Source: Desmodesmus armatus
Taxonomy: Eukaryota > Chlorophyta > Chlorophyceae > Sphaeropleales > Scenedesmaceae
Assembly (NCBI GenBank): GCA_007449985.2
Contig: VIIQ02000581.1
Coordinates: 124,001 to 188,000, forward strand
Direction: 5' to 3'
Length of the DNA stretch: 64,000 nucleotides
Positions 49,801 through 58,980 of this stretch are shown piece after piece. The translations under genes and the position numbers were made by a program. How positions within the stretch are numbered: position 1 is the stretch's first letter; each line of letters opens with the position of its first letter. Under the pieces are notes generated by a model. The model worked only from the letters and a program-made list of their open reading frames with translations. It was not told where the DNA came from and ran no database searches.

Positions 49801-52800
49801 CGTGATGTTGTCTGCATCGCATGTGCAGCCACTGGCTTGCTTCACGGCAGTGTTCGTCCTGCACTGTTTCAAGAAACCACATGTGTCAATAGACTGGCAT
49901 ATTGGTGGGTGGCCATGGATCATGCCTTGCAAACTGATGGAGGTGATGGATGAGGATGGCTAGTGTGTCACTTTGGTTTGATGCAGGAGTTCTGTGCCCG
50001 GGTGAGGTTCTACCCACCACTTGCAGTGGAGCCCCCTTCTGCCGTTGGCCGCAGCACTGACCCGCAGGCAGGACCCAGCAGCCGGCGCCGCAAATCAGGC
50101 ATGGCCGCAGCTGGGGACGATGCTGCTGCCGCTGCTGCCATCGCGGTCAAGGGTTACGAGGCACACGTGGATGGCAATGTGATTGACCTGCCCCCTGGCT
50201 TCAGGTGTGCTGCTGTTATTGCAATGGCAAAGCAGCCATGTGCACTCTGTTTGCGCATCCTTGGCACGCTGCATCGTGTTGAGCCAGCTCTGCAGAGACT
50301 GTAGTTTACCACCCACCGCGCCACCAGTTTTTGACGTCCCTTTGCAGCTGCTATGCACCACTGTTATGTCTACGTGGGGCACTAGGGGTGTCTGCCCGGG
50401 GCGGAGTATCTGTTGTGTGGTGTGGCGTGCCCCGACATGCCTCGCGTTGCCGCACACTTGCAGGTGGAGTGCACCACCTGGGGCTGGGCCTGTTGGTATC
50501 ACCATCGACGTGTTCAGTGGCATGAGCCTGGCCCAGGCAGCCAATGCTGAACCACTGCTGACGCAGACGGGGTGGTACCGCATGCAGGTGGGGCTGCTTG
50601 AACATGAATTGAAACACAGAGGAGTGTGTTGGACCAATACATGTTGCTATTTCGGCCTCCCTTGCCAAGTCACATTGGTGATGCCCGGTTGCAAGTGCGC
50701 ATTTGCGTGCAAGACGTCCTGTCCTGCAAGAAGGGGCGACTGCGCTTATGACTGTCGCTGCATGTCCGCCCTTTTCCACGCTGTCCTTGTGTGGGTATGT
50801 CTCTGCAGAGGATGCATGTCGCTGTTGAGCATGACGCACTGGACTTCATTGGCCAGCACTCACATCGCTTGGCGGTGTGGAGGGGCAAGGAGTCCTTCAC
50901 GTGGTAGGCTGGCTGATGACAAAGCGGCTCTGCAAGTTGTGCATACGTGGCTGGCGGCCAGCATGTCCTGCCTGTGAAAAGCTTGCAAAGCCAAACAAAG
51001 GCCATTGGGGTACATGCAAGACTACGCGCAAGTTTTGGTCGGGCACATGCGCGTGGATGTCATGCGCGGACATAATTTGATTGGCATAGGGTGCTGCCTA
51101 GGACCTCTCTCCCTTGCAAGCTGGTTCAGAATTGGCCTTGCTGGACGTGTGTTGCGAACCTACACATATCCCTCAAGTGACCTCGCCAACATGTTTTGTG
51201 CGCTGTGCTGCTGTGTGTATTCTGTTGCAGGTCGCAAGGCATGGCTTTTGTGCTAAACACTGTCGACTTTGAGACCGCCATCGAAGACCAGGAAAGGCAT
51301 GTGCCCCTGACCCAGGATGCTGCAGTCCCCGAGGAGGTGATGCGGCGGTTCCTGGAGGGCTATGAGCCGCGGCAAGATGTGCTGGAAGGCCGGCCGGTAA
51401 GTGGTTGATTGGAGACTTCACACCTCTTGTCTGGAAAAGCCCACACCAAATAAGTGCAAGGAGTATGTTGGTGCCTGCCTTTTGTGCAGACAGGTGGCTT
51501 TATTTTTTGCTCATGGCATGTTGAGAGCACATGTTGAAACTGGCATGACAGATGTCAACTGGTGTCTCAATTGTTACCCTTGCAGTAACGCTCTTGATTC
51601 CATCATCACTGCCACTCATGTACAGCATGCAGCAGCTGTGCAGGGCGGCTGAGCAATGCGTATGACCTCACATGTGCAGGTCAATAACTTCATCACACCA
51701 TCTGGCAAGAAGTTGTGCAGCCAGTCTCTGAGTGACCACACGCTGGTCAAGGGCAAGGTACCATTCTTCCTGGCAAGAGCCTGGAACAGGTGTGAGAGCT
51801 GTTGTTGAACTGCCAGGCTTAGTTGCAGATGCGCATGGTCTGCAAAGCCAGCAGACCTGCACGGTGCAGGCTTGGGCATGTCAGCAGCCGTACTACAACA
51901 AGCTCTTGTCGGGCTTTATGGCAAGCACATGGGTGCTTAGAACCTTCAACCGTTTGCCTATGCTTTGTGCCCCTGCAGTCTCTTAAACCAGACCTTTGTG
52001 TACGAGGTGGTCTTCATGATCACTCCAAACGTGCAGCAGACGCTAGAGGGCATGACACTGCTGCTCTGCAATGAGGCTGACAGGCAGGACATGGACTTCA
52101 GAGGCCGAGCAAAGGTAGGCAGCATCGTGTGGTTGCTCAGCACAAATGCTGCTGGCAAGGCTGTGCAGCTGCTGCGCTGATCGACCTGTCGGGGGCCATG
52201 AGCCATGCAAGCAGCCATGTCATACATTCAGCCTCTACAAATTTCACCAACCAAGTCAATCTTGCGTGTGGTTGGGTGTAGCTGTGAAGATGAGTGTGGT
52301 CGTGCCTGCATAGTCAACCTGGATGTACATGATTCTGTAAATGCGAAGCCGTACATAACATCAACCCATGAGCCTCAGCCTTGCAAGCAATGGTTTGAGC
52401 AGACTGTTTCCCTGCTATGGCCGTCTGTGTGTGCAGCTTTGCCTGCTGGAAGCAGACCAGTCCTATACACCGCTGTTCAGCACCACCACCTCGCTCACGA
52501 TTGCTGGAGGGCAGCTGCAGCTGCCGCCCGTAAAAGTTGACCCTGAGTGGCTGACACAGGAGAGCCGGGGCACTGCCACGCTGGTCCTCCTGGATGACGA
52601 GCCCTTTGCCGCGCACGACCCTGCAGCAGCAGGGCCCAGCAGCGCGCAGCAGTGGCAGTGGTCCAGTCAGCCGCAGAAGGAGCTCGGCCGCATCCACCTG
52701 CGTCTGGCACCAGCTGCTGAGCGCCTGCTTGTCATGGCTGCGGGGCCGCTGTTCAAGGGCATGTGCATGGAGCTGCGCCAGCCCCAGCAGACTGCTGGGC

Positions 52801-54470
52801 GGGGCAGCAAGTCTCAGCAAGCTACCGGGACAGTGCGCCTGCTTGAGGTGCGCGTGGATGTCGTGGGTACTCGGACGATCTGTGCCTCAATGATTACCCC
52901 CAAAATGCGCAGCACAGTTGTCGCTGCTTGCGTTTTTGTACTTGAGGACGCCGCTGCGGCATTGCTTTGCTGCCCTCACGTGCTGCATGGTTGTGTGCAT
53001 CATGAGCAATGGATTGTGGAATGTCAGCAGGGTGTACTGAACCTGACGGTGTGTTTGTCGTGCCTGTTTGCGCGTGCAGCAGCAAGTGTCCGCCAGCTCG
53101 GGCGCAGCTGGCAGCAGCCGCCAGGGGGTCGCAGCAGCACAGGGGGCATGGTCTGCTTGGAAGTGCGTGCCAGCACAAGGCCGTGGCGAGTCTGCAGCCC
53201 GCTTCGTCGACCCACGCAGTGCGTCACTGCAGGGGAGGCTGCGCCTGCAGCTTGGCCAGCCCATCACGCTGCACTTTGTGGCAGTTGACTACATGGGCTG
53301 TCCTGCTGTGCTCAGCAGGCACCAGCGGCAGAAGCTGTGGCGCAGCGGCCTGCAGTTGCAGCCTGCTTCTGCCACAGGTACATAGCTTGTTGTGTGCCTT
53401 GCCTTGTGTGTTGCAGGCTGCAACTAGGGCAGAAGTGCCACAGATGCAAACACATGCGTAAGCAATCCGCATGGCATTCCATCAATGTGCATATTGCAAT
53501 GTCACGTCTTGAACAGCACGCTGGCATGCGCTGGAGTCGTTGTGCAACACAGCAATACTGCCATCACGTTCATGTTCATGAGAAGCAAAGTGTGCAAGCG
53601 CAGTCGTCAGTCCTTTGACCCACATGTTGCCTGCCCCCTGCTACAGATGCAGCTATGATGGTCAACGTTGACAACTGGAGTTGGGGCACTGCTAAGCAAG
53701 TAAGCGCCACAGCGACAGCTGCCGACTGCAGCGGCCACCTGGGCGGTCCCTTTGTGAACAGCTGCACCTTCGCAGTCAGCCGGGCTGTGGTGAGGCCACG
53801 CTGACGCTGCGGCTGGAGGGCAGCTTTGGGCGGGAGACACTGCTGGATGTCCCAGTGCTGCTTGAGGCCGGGCCTGTGGCCGCAGACGGCCTGCACCTAC
53901 TGACAGCCCAGGTGCAGCGCCACGGCACTGTCGGTGCAACCTCGTACACCTGCAGTCATGGTGGTTTGATTAGCATGAGCAGCTGGCAGCCTTTGCAGAC
54001 GCCACTAGAGGCAGAGGTCCGGGTGAAGCAGGAGCCTGGGGTGGAGGAGGTTGCACAGCCACAACAGCAGGGGAGGGGCCAGCGGCAGTCGCGCCGCCAG
54101 CAGCAGCCAGACGTGCAGCAGGTGCAGAGGGGAGACGACGCTGACGATCCCATTGACCTTTGCAGCAGCGATGACGGAGATGATGATAACGATGATGATG
54201 CGGGCACTGCTGACATGGAGGTTGAGGTGCCAGCAGCCCCGCAGCACTTTGCAGCCCGGCAGCAGTGGCTGGCATCCCTGGGAGTGCAGCAGCCTGCAGT
54301 GCTGTACACGTTGCAGCAGCAGCAGCTGATGGCGACCCACAGGGTGTGCAGCTGGTTGAGGGGTCTTCTGTCAGACTGCAACTGCAGTTGTTTGACAGCC
54401 AGGGGCATGAGGTGGCTGCAGACAAGCCGGGCCAGCTGCTGCTGCGGCACCTGCAGAACTGGCAGGAGGT

Positions 54471-54501
<31 letters not shown>

Positions 54502-55285
54502 GCATTGCCGCGCTGGCAGGACCTGCGCACTGCACCTGTCAGCAGGGGGGCTGCGGAAGTGACGCTGCAGCTGGGTGTCGGTGACGCGTGGGCGGGTGAG
54601 CAGGTGTTTCTGGTGCAGCCCACTGGGCCGCAGGGTAGTGAGCTGGCTGCTGCCCTTCCTGTGCTGCTCAAGGTCGAAGTAGCACCTGGGCCCTTCCCAG
54701 GCGACCTTTTGGCTGTCAACCTGTCATCAGACCTAGCAGCAGCTGGGTGCAGCAGCTTCTGTTGGGTGGCAGCAGCTGAGGCACTGCAGGAGCTGTATGG
54801 TTCCTTCCTGCAGCAGCAGGAGCTGCAGGCGCTGCTGCCTCCCCTGCTGGGTCTGGAAAACATCACTGGGCAGGAGGAAGTGACGGTCCATCAGTCCAGC
54901 AGCAGCAGCCAGGGGGTGCCTGCTGTGATGCAGGAGATGGGTGTCAGGGTGCTGGCCAGGGATGGCAGTACGCTGGCCCCCGAGAGCTTGCGCCCTCTGC
55001 AGGTGCAGCTTGAGACGTGGGTGGCGCCAGGAAGCGGCAGCGGGGACACAGTGGGGTCATGGGTGCCAGCGCAGCCTTACGGGCTCAACAGCAGCGGGCC
55101 TGTGACAGTGCCGCCACTGCCTGACAGTCAAGGTGCACAGGGAGAGGGTGGTGAAGACACTGCAGAGCAGCAGCAGGCGCAGGTGCCTAGGTTCAAGCTG
55201 CCGCTGTCCTGCAGGCAGCTGCCCCAGGCTGCCGGGTGGTACAGGCTGACGGTGTCGTATGACACGGGCCTACCTTCCAGTTATG
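40823..55285 (+). CDS. Large GHKL-ATPase protein, SMCHD1/GMI1-like, with Ubl-like N-terminus and Ig-like repeats
   Basis: Exons: 40823-40990, 41223-41342, 41778-41915, 42098-42176, 42494-42588, 42744-42852, 43087-43217, 43492-43621, 43752-44005, 44241-44359, 44776-44955, 45260-45464, 45814-45896, 46313-46444, 46649-46761, 46842-46904, 47077-47188, 47493-47577, 47787-47959, 48250-48409, 48596-48730, 48888-49042, 49294-49463, 49653-49776, 49987-50204, 50464-50587, 50809-50903, 51231-51396, 51680-51757, 51979-52114, 52437-52847, 53080-53377, 53647-53699, 53762-53911 and 53999-55285. Phases agree except at 51757/51979 and at two apparent frame breaks (49401, 54313). The first 56 residues look ubiquitin-like. 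The Bergerat fold follows: N1 AFDEVIDNS, N2 ECQDDGAGM built across a splice junction, and N3 LSRHGKGAAALLYFG, then a transducer-like part. Beyond about 46.3 kb, Ig-like units recur (AVIKAGDLVQVLV; GSALLAIKLLMLDSHGNKL; GSSVRLQLQLFDSQGHEV). This order resembles SMCHD1 and plant GMI1, chromatin/recombination ATPases. No SMC hinge is visible. MORC proteins are the alternative. Confidence 0.6.
46471..46490 (+). repeat. Poly-C run in an intron of the SMCHD1-like gene
   Basis: A run of about 17-18 C followed by TTTT within the intron 46445-46648. It is probably length-variable. Confidence 0.8.
54473..54501 (+). repeat. CAG microsatellite encoding polyQ in the SMCHD1-like gene
   Basis: About nine CAG triplets, read in frame as glutamine (10 Q in a row), in the loop after an Ig-like unit. 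Confidence 0.85.
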
Positions 55286-55620
55286 GTGAGTGCTGGCACC
55301 TCCAACAGGCACACATGTCTTGCTCTGGCACATGGGCAGCCTGGAATCATTCCGGTGCGCATGCTTGGATGCAGGCCAGCCCTGCTGATTGATGGATCCT
55401 CCTTCTGATGCAAGTGCTGCGTACTATCTCAGGAGTACCCGCAACCACTCATTGGTCAGATCCCTTGCCCTGCTGCTCACGTTGGCTTCACTGCACTGTG
55501 GGACGCTTGTGAGCTGCTTCACCCGTGCCTTGTGCACCCACTCAGTGCTTGACAGGGCAAGTAGTTATAATATCGTCCCGAACTTCGCGAGGTCTATGCC
55601 CCACTTAGTCCGTCAGAGTG

Positions 55621-55692
55621 TTGGGGGGGCTGCGCCCCCCCCAAGCCCCCCCGCTATTTCCTGGGGGGGCTGCGCCCCCCAGACCCCCCCCG
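55621..55692. repeat. Two copies of a G-run/C-run palindrome
   Basis: GGGGGGCTGCGCCCCCC occurs twice, about 46 bp apart, each copy a near-perfect inverted repeat of G and C runs around CTGCG, with further C runs beside each. It lies in the 56-kb side flank of the SMCHD1-like gene, before the retrotransposon. Confidence 0.85.
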
Positions 55693-55908
55693 CGACTTTT
55701 CTGTGCCTTGGGTATCACCATGTGGGGCTCTATTGCTCTTCTGGATGCACAGTCCTGACGGCTTTGGTGGCTGTCTCCTTCTGTCTACATCGGTTGGCCA
55801 GTAGCGATTGCCGGGCAGCCACAGGATGCAGCGTGCCGAGAGTGCTGCTGACCGTGCACAGCGGTTTCGCAGGTAGCGGGTAGTGACAACCGCCAGCACT
55901 GCTTCAGG

Positions 55909-56299
55909 CCTGATGTGCATTCAAGGCCTCAATTGCACCAGCATTCAACCTGTGGCTCAGCTGCAGATCAGACTACAGTGCGACAATCAGCAAGGCACAG
56001 GAGGTAGCGTAGCCCCTCTGCCCATCCACAGTCACATTTCTGTGGTGCTGCTCGCAATGGCTCCTAGCTAGCCTGCACGAAGTGTGATATGTCAATATCA
56101 ACTCAAGGCAATAAGCTGCTTGGCATCTTCAAAAGAAAGGGGAGTGTGTGTACAGAGCAGACACCCTGCTAAATACAAAGTAGTCACAGTTTCAGCTTCA
56201 GCAATGCTTGTACTTGCCATCAGGCCCGGGGCAAAGAAAAATCTCAGACAGCATTTCACCAGTGATACAGTAGCAGCAGCGGCATGGTGTATACAGTGA
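55909..56299 (+). other. Possible further exons of the SMCHD1-like gene
   Basis: After the donor at 55285 (phase 1), an acceptor GCTTCAG near 55908 opens a frame of about 32 residues in the right phase, including IQPVAQLQIRLQCDNQQG, which is Ig-like in rhythm. It ends at a plausible donor near 56004. A later acceptor before 56200 opens a phase-compatible frame that ends in a stop at 56297-56299. The chain is possible but rests on short pieces only. Confidence 0.25.
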
Positions 56300-56940
56300 T
56301 TGACAGCAAACTTTGAAGTGATGCGCACTGGTCAAGAAGTGACAGCGGGGGAAGAGTTCAACAAGTTGCCACAAGCGGCTTCTGCAGACTTGGAAGGAGC
56401 ACTGAAACAGCCACCAGATGCAATGCAGTGCATGATTTGGTCTGCTTGGCTTGGGACTGGGTGTGGCGTCACACCTTCACACAAAAAAGGTGACGTTTTG
56501 GTCAGCTGACGGGGCCAGTGACCATGCATGATGTCATGTTGCTAGGGAGAGGCCTAGTGACAGGCCCCCAAATCACAGCTGTCCACTAGACATGCTCAGC
56601 TGCAGGCGGAAGCATGTAAATTCGTCCGCAGATGCATCACCACCTGTTGGGTTCAGCATGTCAGTGTGTGCAATAACATGTCTGTTGGGTGGCATGGCTG
56701 GCGCATGTTGCTTAATGCAAAAGTTCACGCAATTATCAAGGGCTAGAGCGTGTAGCTGGCGTTGGATAGCACAGCAACAGCTACAGGATGTACAGGTCAC
56801 GGCACGTAGTGCACGGTGTATGCCGTGGATGGCAACGCAAACTGCAAAAACGTGGATCGCATCGTAGAAGAAGTGTTCGTGAAGAAGCGCAGCAGCTGAT
56901 CCGCTGCACACGCGAAGTTGGCTACTGCTGTTGCAGCTGG
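56300..56940. other. Interval before the retrotransposon repeats; nothing recognised
   Basis: No coding or repeat feature could be supported here. It may contain the outer end of the element or host flank. No target-site duplication was recognised. Confidence 0.4.
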
Positions 56941-57021
56941 TTGTCGCTGTTGCAGCACATACAGTGAAGTTAGCAAGGTGACGTGAGGGTAATCAAGGCA
57001 TTGAAGGTGTTACATGCGTTA
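56941..57021. repeat. 81-bp direct repeat, copy A1
   Basis: Identical over 81 bp to 58871-58951. It starts TTGTCGCTGTTGCAGCACAT and ends GCGTTA, and is followed directly by the first 286-bp unit (sharing TTA). Confidence 0.92.
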
Positions 57022-57304
57022 TATGCGATCCGGGTACGGGTACCAGTCTCCTTCCACCGCATTCAAACGTTACTGTCACAGAATCTCCTGACATCCTTTT
57101 CCTCACTGATCACTAGCCTAGCATGTAAGGATACTGTCAGAAGACGCTTGTTACACATCACAGATACTTAACAGAGTCACAGACTGCATTCTCTTAGCTC
57201 TGTATCACACTATCAATCATCTCACTCAGCAATCCTTGCCATACTCATTACATCGCTATCCTTGGACATGTACAATACCATCTCCACACCAATACCACAC
57301 CCAG
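57019..57304. repeat. 286-bp tandem repeat, copy B1
   Basis: Starts TTATATGCGATCCGGGTACG and ends ACCACACCCAG. The next 286 bp repeat it with no difference that I could find. Confidence 0.92.
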
Positions 57305-57590
57305 TTATATGCGATCCGGGTACGGGTACCAGTCTCCTTCCACCGCATTCAAACGTTACTGTCACAGAATCTCCTGACATCCTTTTCCTCACTGATCACT
57401 AGCCTAGCATGTAAGGATACTGTCAGAAGACGCTTGTTACACATCACAGATACTTAACAGAGTCACAGACTGCATTCTCTTAGCTCTGTATCACACTATC
57501 AATCATCTCACTCAGCAATCCTTGCCATACTCATTACATCGCTATCCTTGGACATGTACAATACCATCTCCACACCAATACCACACCCAG
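57305..57590. repeat. 286-bp tandem repeat, copy B2
   Basis: Second head-to-tail copy, ending 25 bp before the recombinase stop codon. The perfect identity implies a recent duplication or active homogenisation. Confidence 0.92.
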
Positions 57591-57614
57591 GTATCCAAGA
57601 GCACAAACAGGACG

Positions 57615-58607
57615 TCACTCCAACATGAGCCGAGAGGCGTGCAGTACCTGTGTAGGAGTATAGTAGACGTACTCCCGCACAACATCTGACTTCCAGCGGC
57701 CTAGCAACATGATGTAGCGGAGGGGCACACCCTGTGCGGCTGCGTGTGTAGCACCACCACGCCGCAGCGAGTGAGCAGCATATGCAGACCAGTGCTCCAC
57801 CCCCACCCGCTCCAGCGCTTTACGCAGCCGGATAGCGACTGTGGTCTTGCACAAGGGCTTGACCCCATCAGCCCTAGCCAAGAACACAGGCCCAGAAGCA
57901 GAGACCCCACCACACAACGCCTGCAGACGGCGCAAGGCACCAGCTGGGTCAACAGCACCCTGGCCAGCCGCTAGCATAACCCAAGCACCCTCTCCCGGGT
58001 CAGTCTTGGACTGCGGCACATACAGCATCACACCACCGCGCCCAGGGAAGTGCACATGCTCCCATTGCAGACCAACCAGCTCAGACGACCGAAACATCCC
58101 TGCCCATCCCACCTGGAACAGGGCAGCATCCCTCACGTTGATAAAGGATGTGTCCTGAGCCAGGTGAGCCAGCACCCGCACAAGCTGAGCCTTGGACAGT
58201 GGCAATTTCTGCCGTTTCGACAACACAGCCATACGGCTGGCAACCTTCATCGCACGGACGACACACGGATGGCGACCGATATCAGGCATGCCATAATCAT
58301 CGGCAGCCCAACGCTGGATCGCCGCAACGCTCACGCGGATAGTAGACAACGCATAATTTGCACGGGCACAGCCGACGATGAAAACCGAAACCAGTGTCGG
58401 CTCCGGCAACATGGGGGCTTCCAACCTCTGACAGAACCGCAGGTAGCGGCGGACCGCTGCATCATACGTGCGCTGCGAACTAGCCGCGATATCCATCCGC
58501 ATGTATGCATCGAAGTTCTCCAGCAAGTCCACAACGAAGTCAGTGGACCAGCGCTCAACGGGCACGAGCGGCCTGGCTTGCACCCGGGTCTCCACTGTGC
58601 GTGCCAT
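57615..58607 (-). CDS. Tyrosine recombinase of the DIRS-like element
   Basis: Integrates the element's circular DNA copy by site-specific recombination. 330 residues from the ATG at 58607; an in-frame TTG lies 12 bp further out. The N-terminal half (SSQRTYDAAVRRYLRFCQ) is a SAM-like, core-binding domain. The catalytic domain shows the first Arg in MFRSSELVGLQW, the HxxR box in AAHSLRRGGATHAA, and the nucleophile region GRWKSDVVREYVYY with the expected terminal Tyr. All members of the R-H-R-W-Y set are visible, so the enzyme is probably active. It is not spliced and starts about 370 bp after the RT stop, separated from it by one 81-bp repeat and several stem-loops. Confidence 0.9.
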   Translation of the reverse strand: MARTVETRVQARPLVPVERWSTDFVVDLLENFDAYMRMDIAASSQRTYDAAVRRYLRFCQRLEAPMLPEPTLVSVFIVGCARANYALSTIRVSVAAIQRWAADDYGMPDIGRHPCVVRAMKVASRMAVLSKRQKLPLSKAQLVRVLAHLAQDTSFINVRDAALFQVGWAGMFRSSELVGLQWEHVHFPGRGGVMLYVPQSKTDPGEGAWVMLAAGQGAVDPAGALRRLQALCGGVSASGPVFLARADGVKPLCKTTVAIRLRKALERVGVEHWSAYAAHSLRRGGATHAAAQGVPLRYIMLLGRWKSDVVREYVYYTPTQVLHASRLMLE

Positions 58608-58701
58608 GTGCGTCAGCAACGCTGCATGCCAGGGGGGGTGGGGGGGAAGCGGAAAGCTCTGTCAACACGCAAATACCCAGGATAAACGCAACAATGAGAC
58701 A

Positions 58702-58732
58702 GGCCAATTGCTGGGACTATAGGCAATTGGCC
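58702..58732. other. Stem-loop 1 (10-bp arms)
   Basis: GGCCAATTGC at 58702-58711 pairs perfectly with GCAATTGGCC at 58723-58732, with an 11-base loop. It lies between the RT and recombinase genes. Confidence 0.8.
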
Positions 58733-58739
58733 AAGAGGT

Positions 58740-58787
58740 CACACGGTCCAGCTTTTGACTAGTCACTCTTCTCAGCTGGACCGTGTG
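58740..58787. other. Stem-loop 2 (14-bp arms)
   Basis: CACACGGTCCAGCT at 58740-58753 is the exact inverse of AGCTGGACCGTGTG at 58774-58787, with a 20-base loop. Confidence 0.85.
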
Positions 58788-58818
58788 CAGCATGCAATAT
58801 ATATCGATTCCAGTCTGC

Positions 58819-58880
58819 ACAGCGACAACAGCACTTTGCCTACAGCCTTCGGCTTAGGGCAAAGTTTTGCTTGTCGCTGT
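58819..58880. other. Stem-loop 3, compound, overlapping the edge of repeat A2
   Basis: ACAGCGACAA (58819-58828) pairs with TTGTCGCTGT (58871-58880). Inside, ACTTTGCC pairs with GGCAAAGT and AGCC with GGCT. The outer 3' arm is the first ten bases of repeat A2. Confidence 0.8.
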
Positions 58881-58951
58881 TGCAGCACATACAGTGAAGT
58901 TAGCAAGGTGACGTGAGGGTAATCAAGGCATTGAAGGTGTTACATGCGTTA
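58871..58951. repeat. 81-bp direct repeat, copy A2
   Basis: Perfect second copy of 56941-57021, placed between the RT stop (58981) and the recombinase gene. It is followed by ACCTCCCAAGAGC in place of a B unit. Confidence 0.92.
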
Positions 58952-58980
58952 ACCTCCCAAGAGCCCAACGCACCATCATT

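Noticed and set aside
53700..53731. 32-bp intron in the SMCHD1-like gene
   Set aside because: Too short for this genome; a 62-bp intron ending at 53761 gives the same frame.
53970..54866. 298-residue open frame on the minus strand
   Set aside because: Cys/Ser-rich shadow opposite the last large exon of the SMCHD1-like gene; no motif and no splice support.
57018..57590. Two small identical coding genes in the 286-bp units (about 49 shared residues)
   Set aside because: The frame is simply duplicated with the repeat, has no motif, and the units fit non-coding retrotransposon repeats better.
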